The translations under genes and the position numbers were made by a program. Below, in pieces: positions 5,180 through 7,953 of a stretch of DNA of 7,953 nucleotides. This DNA comes from Chloroflexota bacterium (lineage in GTDB: Bacteria > Chloroflexota > Anaerolineae > Promineifilales > Promineifilaceae): contig JAHEEY010000213.1 in the NCBI GenBank assembly GCA_024640485.1, positions 1 through 7,953 of the forward strand. The letters are read 5' to 3'. How positions within the stretch are numbered: the first letter of the stretch is position 1; each line of letters opens with the position of its first letter. Below the pieces are notes generated by a model. That model did not search any database and was not told where the DNA came from. It was given only the letters and a program-made list of their open reading frames with translations.

Positions 5180-7429
5180 ATGTCCCCTCAATTACCACAC
5201 GCATGGTCGCGCTGCGCATGGGTCGCCGCGCTGCTCTTGCTTGCATCGTTCCTGGCGGCACCGGCCGCCGCCCAACAGCCCGAACTTGACACACTGACCC
5301 CCGAGGAAACGCTTTTTGTCACAGACTTCGCCTCCGCGGCTGTCAGCCGTGACTTCTCTCCTTTCCTGGGGGATCTGCGCGTTGAGTGGCTCATCCTGAG
5401 TGAAGGAGAGGATCTCAATTCCACCGCAGCCGCTCAAAAAGATCTGCTGTTGATCGGGACGCTCTCCTCGCCGGCCATTGGCCCCGCCCTGCGCGATCTG
5501 CTCTCTGCCAGCGAGATCGCGCGGATTGAGACTCAGGGCTGGGCTTTCCTGGAGAAGGATCACCCCTGGGAGCCAGGGCGGGCGATGCTGCTTGCCGTAG
5601 GGGTTGATCTGCTTGGCACCAAATCAGCGGCCGAAACCGCTGCTGCCGCCCTTCTCGACGCCTCCCCTTCCCGGGCCAGCTGGTTCCGGCAGGCCCGGGC
5701 TGTCGGCCAGGAAGAGCTGCGTGCCAGCACTGAGCAGGTGCAGCAAACCCCAACAGGCAGCGAGCTGACCATTGAACAGCTCACAGCGGACCCGGATCAA
5801 TCTCGGCCGCGTTCAGTTTCGGCAGAAGAGGCGGCGGCCGATGTCGCCCACCTCTTCCAGCTGTTAAAAGACGGCTGGTGCGGCTACGGCACATTCGCGG
5901 CTCAGGCCAGCTTCTCCGAAGCCAGAGATGCCGCCCTGCAGCAGCTGGCTGAGCGAAACCGCTGGTCGCCCGACGCGCTGGCGGCGCTGCTTCGTGAGAA
6001 TCTCTCCTTCATTCACGATTGCCACCTCAGGATAGGCAATGTCCCGTACTGCAGCCACCTCGACTTCTGGTACGATGACACCCTCAGCTTCTGGCCGGCA
6101 GCGGACAGCTTCCAGTTCGATCTGGATGGCGTCGGCCATCAGCTGCTGCAGGTGAATGAAGAAGCGCCTGAACCGTTTCTATTTCCCTCACTCAATGCCG
6201 CGGGTGAACCCATCTACCGGCTGGGGATGCTCTCATATGATCCGCCGCCGCCGCTGCGTTTGTCGGCAGCCGCTGGCGATGCCCCTGTGCAGTTGGAGCT
6301 CCCCCTGACGACGGCCGAATACAACCCTTGGAAAAAGTTCGGCGACCAGCGCCTGGGCGGTATCCCGGTGATCCGCGCCCGTAGTTTTGCCGACGCTTAC
6401 GCCGATGAGATGAACGACTTCGTCGCTACGGCAAAACAGTATCATGGCGAACCCTACCTGATCCTGGACATTCGCGGCAATGGCGGCGGCAATACCCGCT
6501 GGCCCAAGGCGTGGATCAGGAGTTTCACCGGCGGGACGCCGGCACTGAAACAGGTGCTGACCGAATTAGTCAGCCAGACGACCATGATGGGTCGGGCCAA
6601 CTTATTCGCCGAGATGAAGCCGGATCCAGCCGGCAGCGTTGAAGCCGAGCAGAGCCGCTACCTCGCCCTTGCCAATCAGCTTGCCGGCGGCGCGGCGGCG
6701 CCCCATTGGTCCGGCCTCATTTTTCCCGACACCCGCCGCATACCCAACGACACCACCCTCATTGTCGTGGTCGACCGACAGGTGGCTTCATCAGGCGAGG
6801 GGCTGCTCAGCTACCTCCACACCCAGGTAGAAAATGTGCTGATCGTGGGCGAAAACAGCCTCGGGGCGCTTACATTCGGCCAGGTCAGCCTGCATCAGCT
6901 GCCCAACTCCCGGCTGAAGGCGTATGTGCCCATCAAACTCAACCTGCCGCTGGATCTGGTGTGGCGTGAAGAACGCGGCTTCATGCCCAACCTGTGGCTC
7001 CCGCCGGATCAGGCGCTGAACTACGTGGCTGCCGCGGTGCGCGCCGGCACAATTACCACCCAGGTTGCCATCCCAGAAGGGTACTTCGCCGGGCCGTTCA
7101 ATCCTGAGAACGTCTGGTGGCTCAGAATATTTGGACGAACGTCTAATTTACCGCCGCTACTCATCATGCTTACCGCGGTTGTCGTGGCAGCCGTCCGCGT
7201 CAGAAAAGAGCACCGTTTTCCTATCGCTGCCGGCCTATTATCAATCATGATGGGCCTCTTCTATATTCTGCGCTTCAACCAGCCGGTCGGTTATGCTGCC
7301 ATCCTGTTGGGCGGCGGCAGTATCGCCTTCGGCTTTTACTGGCGCCGGCGCCTGAACGCCGCTGCGGCCAATGCCTTCGGAAATGCCCCGGGCATGCCAT
7401 CTTCAAAGAACCGATCGGTCGAGAATTAG
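5180..7429 (+). CDS. Secreted S41-family (tail-specific protease type) peptidase with membrane tail
   Basis: A 749-residue frame. Residues 1-31 are a Sec signal peptide (hydrophobic 13-27, likely cleavage after APAAA at Ala31). The weak site AGG lies 7 nt before the ATG. Residues 35-200 are an Ala-rich domain I do not recognise. The S41 core follows: IHDCHLRIG (278-286) at the place of the usual DGHT, with His282 the likely catalytic base; LILDIRGNGGG (427-437), the family's DxRxNxGG; VVVDRQVASSGEGLLSYL (529-546), where Ser537 aligns with the nucleophile of TASAGE; and IVGENSLGA (555-563) with Glu558. No clear PDZ domain is visible. Residues about 656-674, 683-699 and 703-721 are three membrane helices ending in WRRRL, so the catalytic part probably faces the outside while anchored. 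The last ~25 residues, after Leu725, are an out-of-frame reading of a Fe-S gene remnant, so the native C-terminus seems replaced. DNA is visibly richer in GC than the left half. Confidence 0.92.
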   Translation: MSPQLPHAWSRCAWVAALLLLASFLAAPAAAQQPELDTLTPEETLFVTDFASAAVSRDFSPFLGDLRVEWLILSEGEDLNSTAAAQKDLLLIGTLSSPAIGPALRDLLSASEIARIETQGWAFLEKDHPWEPGRAMLLAVGVDLLGTKSAAETAAAALLDASPSRASWFRQARAVGQEELRASTEQVQQTPTGSELTIEQLTADPDQSRPRSVSAEEAAADVAHLFQLLKDGWCGYGTFAAQASFSEARDAALQQLAERNRWSPDALAALLRENLSFIHDCHLRIGNVPYCSHLDFWYDDTLSFWPAADSFQFDLDGVGHQLLQVNEEAPEPFLFPSLNAAGEPIYRLGMLSYDPPPPLRLSAAAGDAPVQLELPLTTAEYNPWKKFGDQRLGGIPVIRARSFADAYADEMNDFVATAKQYHGEPYLILDIRGNGGGNTRWPKAWIRSFTGGTPALKQVLTELVSQTTMMGRANLFAEMKPDPAGSVEAEQSRYLALANQLAGGAAAPHWSGLIFPDTRRIPNDTTLIVVVDRQVASSGEGLLSYLHTQVENVLIVGENSLGALTFGQVSLHQLPNSRLKAYVPIKLNLPLDLVWREERGFMPNLWLPPDQALNYVAAAVRAGTITTQVAIPEGYFAGPFNPENVWWLRIFGRTSNLPPLLIMLTAVVVAAVRVRKEHRFPIAAGLLSIMMGLFYILRFNQPVGYAAILLGGGSIAFGFYWRRRLNAAAANAFGNAPGMPSSKNRSVEN

Positions 7430-7563
7430 GCATCGTGACTCACATTGACGTGGACCGGCGTTTCCCAATGTTTGCCGAACAGTGCGGCTGCTCTATTTGC
7501 ATCAAGGTATGTCCGTTTTGCCGGTCCCCCTACGAACGCATCAAGAAAGCGTTTCTGAAGTAA
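7354..7563 (+). pseudogene. 3' remnant of a 4Fe-4S double-cluster protein gene
   Basis: In the +2-shifted frame relative to the S41 gene, the sequence reads RRCGQCLRKCPGHAIFKEP, a classical CxxCxxxCP cluster motif (Cys codons 7363, 7372, 7384). It goes on through THIDVDRRFPMFAEQ to CGCSICIKVCPFC (Cys codons 7483, 7489, 7498, 7510, 7519) and ends SPYERIKKAFLK with TAA at 7561-7563. This is the C-terminal double-cluster region seen in QueG-like and other Fer4-type oxidoreductases, where each cluster uses three Cys of one motif plus one of the other. The frame's first part lies inside the 3' end of the S41 gene and upstream of about 7354 it loses Fe-S character, so the catalytic N-terminal part is missing. 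It is too short and lacks a start, and was overlooked by length-based ORF finding. A tiny ferredoxin from GTG 7435 is unlikely because it would lack the first cluster motif. Confidence 0.75.
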
Positions 7564-7649
7564 CTGCCAATATGGGAACAACTTTCGCCTGGACGGAGCA
7601 CGCTGCTATGCACAATTGCCGAGGGTTCCCATAAACGGTGGAAAATATA

Positions 7650-7932
7650 TCCTTGACACACCATCTTGACCTCATATCACTCAACTGCCACAGAACCAGA
7701 TCCTCATCCTCCCTTTCAGGCAGCTTCACGAACAGCATGTTGCCTCGCAGGTCAGCCAGATATTCACGCATGTCCTGTTTGCTACTGCCCAATACGCACG
7801 ATTGCTTTCCCTATCGTCGAAGCCAACAGGATTGAGCGGTTCCGGTATCTCGAGTTCTTTTAACCCACTAAACCAGATCTCGTCATTACTTATGAGATGA
7901 ACTCTCTGATTACAAACAGGCCCATGATGCGG
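7650..7932 (-). pseudogene. Unidentified protein fragment, probably frameshifted
   Basis: I do not recognise a family. Two minus-strand frames in succession look protein-like. From 7932 down to about 7770 one reads VHLISNDEIWFSGLKELEIP and then EPLNPVGFDDRESNRAYWAV. It then turns Cys-rich and stops at 7728-7726. From about 7815 down to about 7650 another frame reads MREYLADLRGNMLFVKLPER followed by EDEDLVLWQLSDMRSRWC. Joined by one frameshift near 7780 they would make a fragment of roughly 90 residues. No start with a ribosome binding site is visible. A third frame, 7952-7890, ends in GDRIMGLFVIREFIS and TAA, and might be the tail of another gene entering from the right. The weak plus-strand frames here look like shadows. 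The 390 bases after the Fe-S remnant contain nothing else I can support. Confidence 0.25.
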
Positions 7933-7953
7933 TCACCGGCCCCTCCGATTTCT

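Noticed and set aside
5019..5294. Minus-strand ORFs overlapping the 5' end and body of the S41 gene (several of 70-120 residues).
   Set aside because: They are Arg/Pro/Ser-rich shadows of a GC-rich coding strand without domains.

Overview
The window is bacterial DNA of medium to fairly high GC. Three long genes are intact and the rest is a patchwork of broken genes and intergenic repeats. Lipobox and Sec signal peptides, Shine-Dalgarno sites and the protein families (S33-type hydrolase, GNAT, DUF4386, S41 peptidase, 4Fe-4S double-cluster protein) fit a free-living bacterium. The combination recalls Chloroflexota (Anaerolineae-like) genomes, but that is a guess from family content, not proof.

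Layout. Positions 1-31 hold a palindrome plus T-run, probably the terminator of a gene to the left. At 40-222 (+) is a short ORF that begins like a lipoprotein and seems truncated; its tail overlaps the next gene. At 173-1768 (-) is a lipoprotein alpha/beta-hydrolase of the tripeptidyl-aminopeptidase type. At 2064-3599 (-) is a single protein joining a GNAT acetyltransferase to an alpha/beta-hydrolase. Positions 3600-5179 have no intact gene but contain, on the minus strand, a DUF4386 membrane-protein remnant (about 3799-4090) and the C-terminal half of a second alpha/beta-hydrolase with a nonsense codon (about 4440-4823). At 5180-7429 (+) is a secreted S41-type peptidase with a membrane tail. 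Its last codons run out of frame over the 3' remnant of a 4Fe-4S gene (about 7354-7563). The right edge (about 7650-7932, minus) holds an unidentified, probably frameshifted fragment.

A repeat of about 110 bp with a conserved hairpin core occurs twice (about 1934-2041 and 4315-4430). Each copy lies in the same orientation just downstream of a minus-strand hydrolase gene.

There is no sign that the genes form a pathway. The intact ones are hydrolytic or modifying enzymes, two exported and one cytoplasmic, in what looks like a gene-turnover zone where fragments of unrelated genes have been joined and are decaying. I see no CRISPR array, tRNA, rRNA, transposase or integrase. The most notable items are the GNAT-hydrolase fusion, the S41/Fe-S junction and the two-copy structured repeat.
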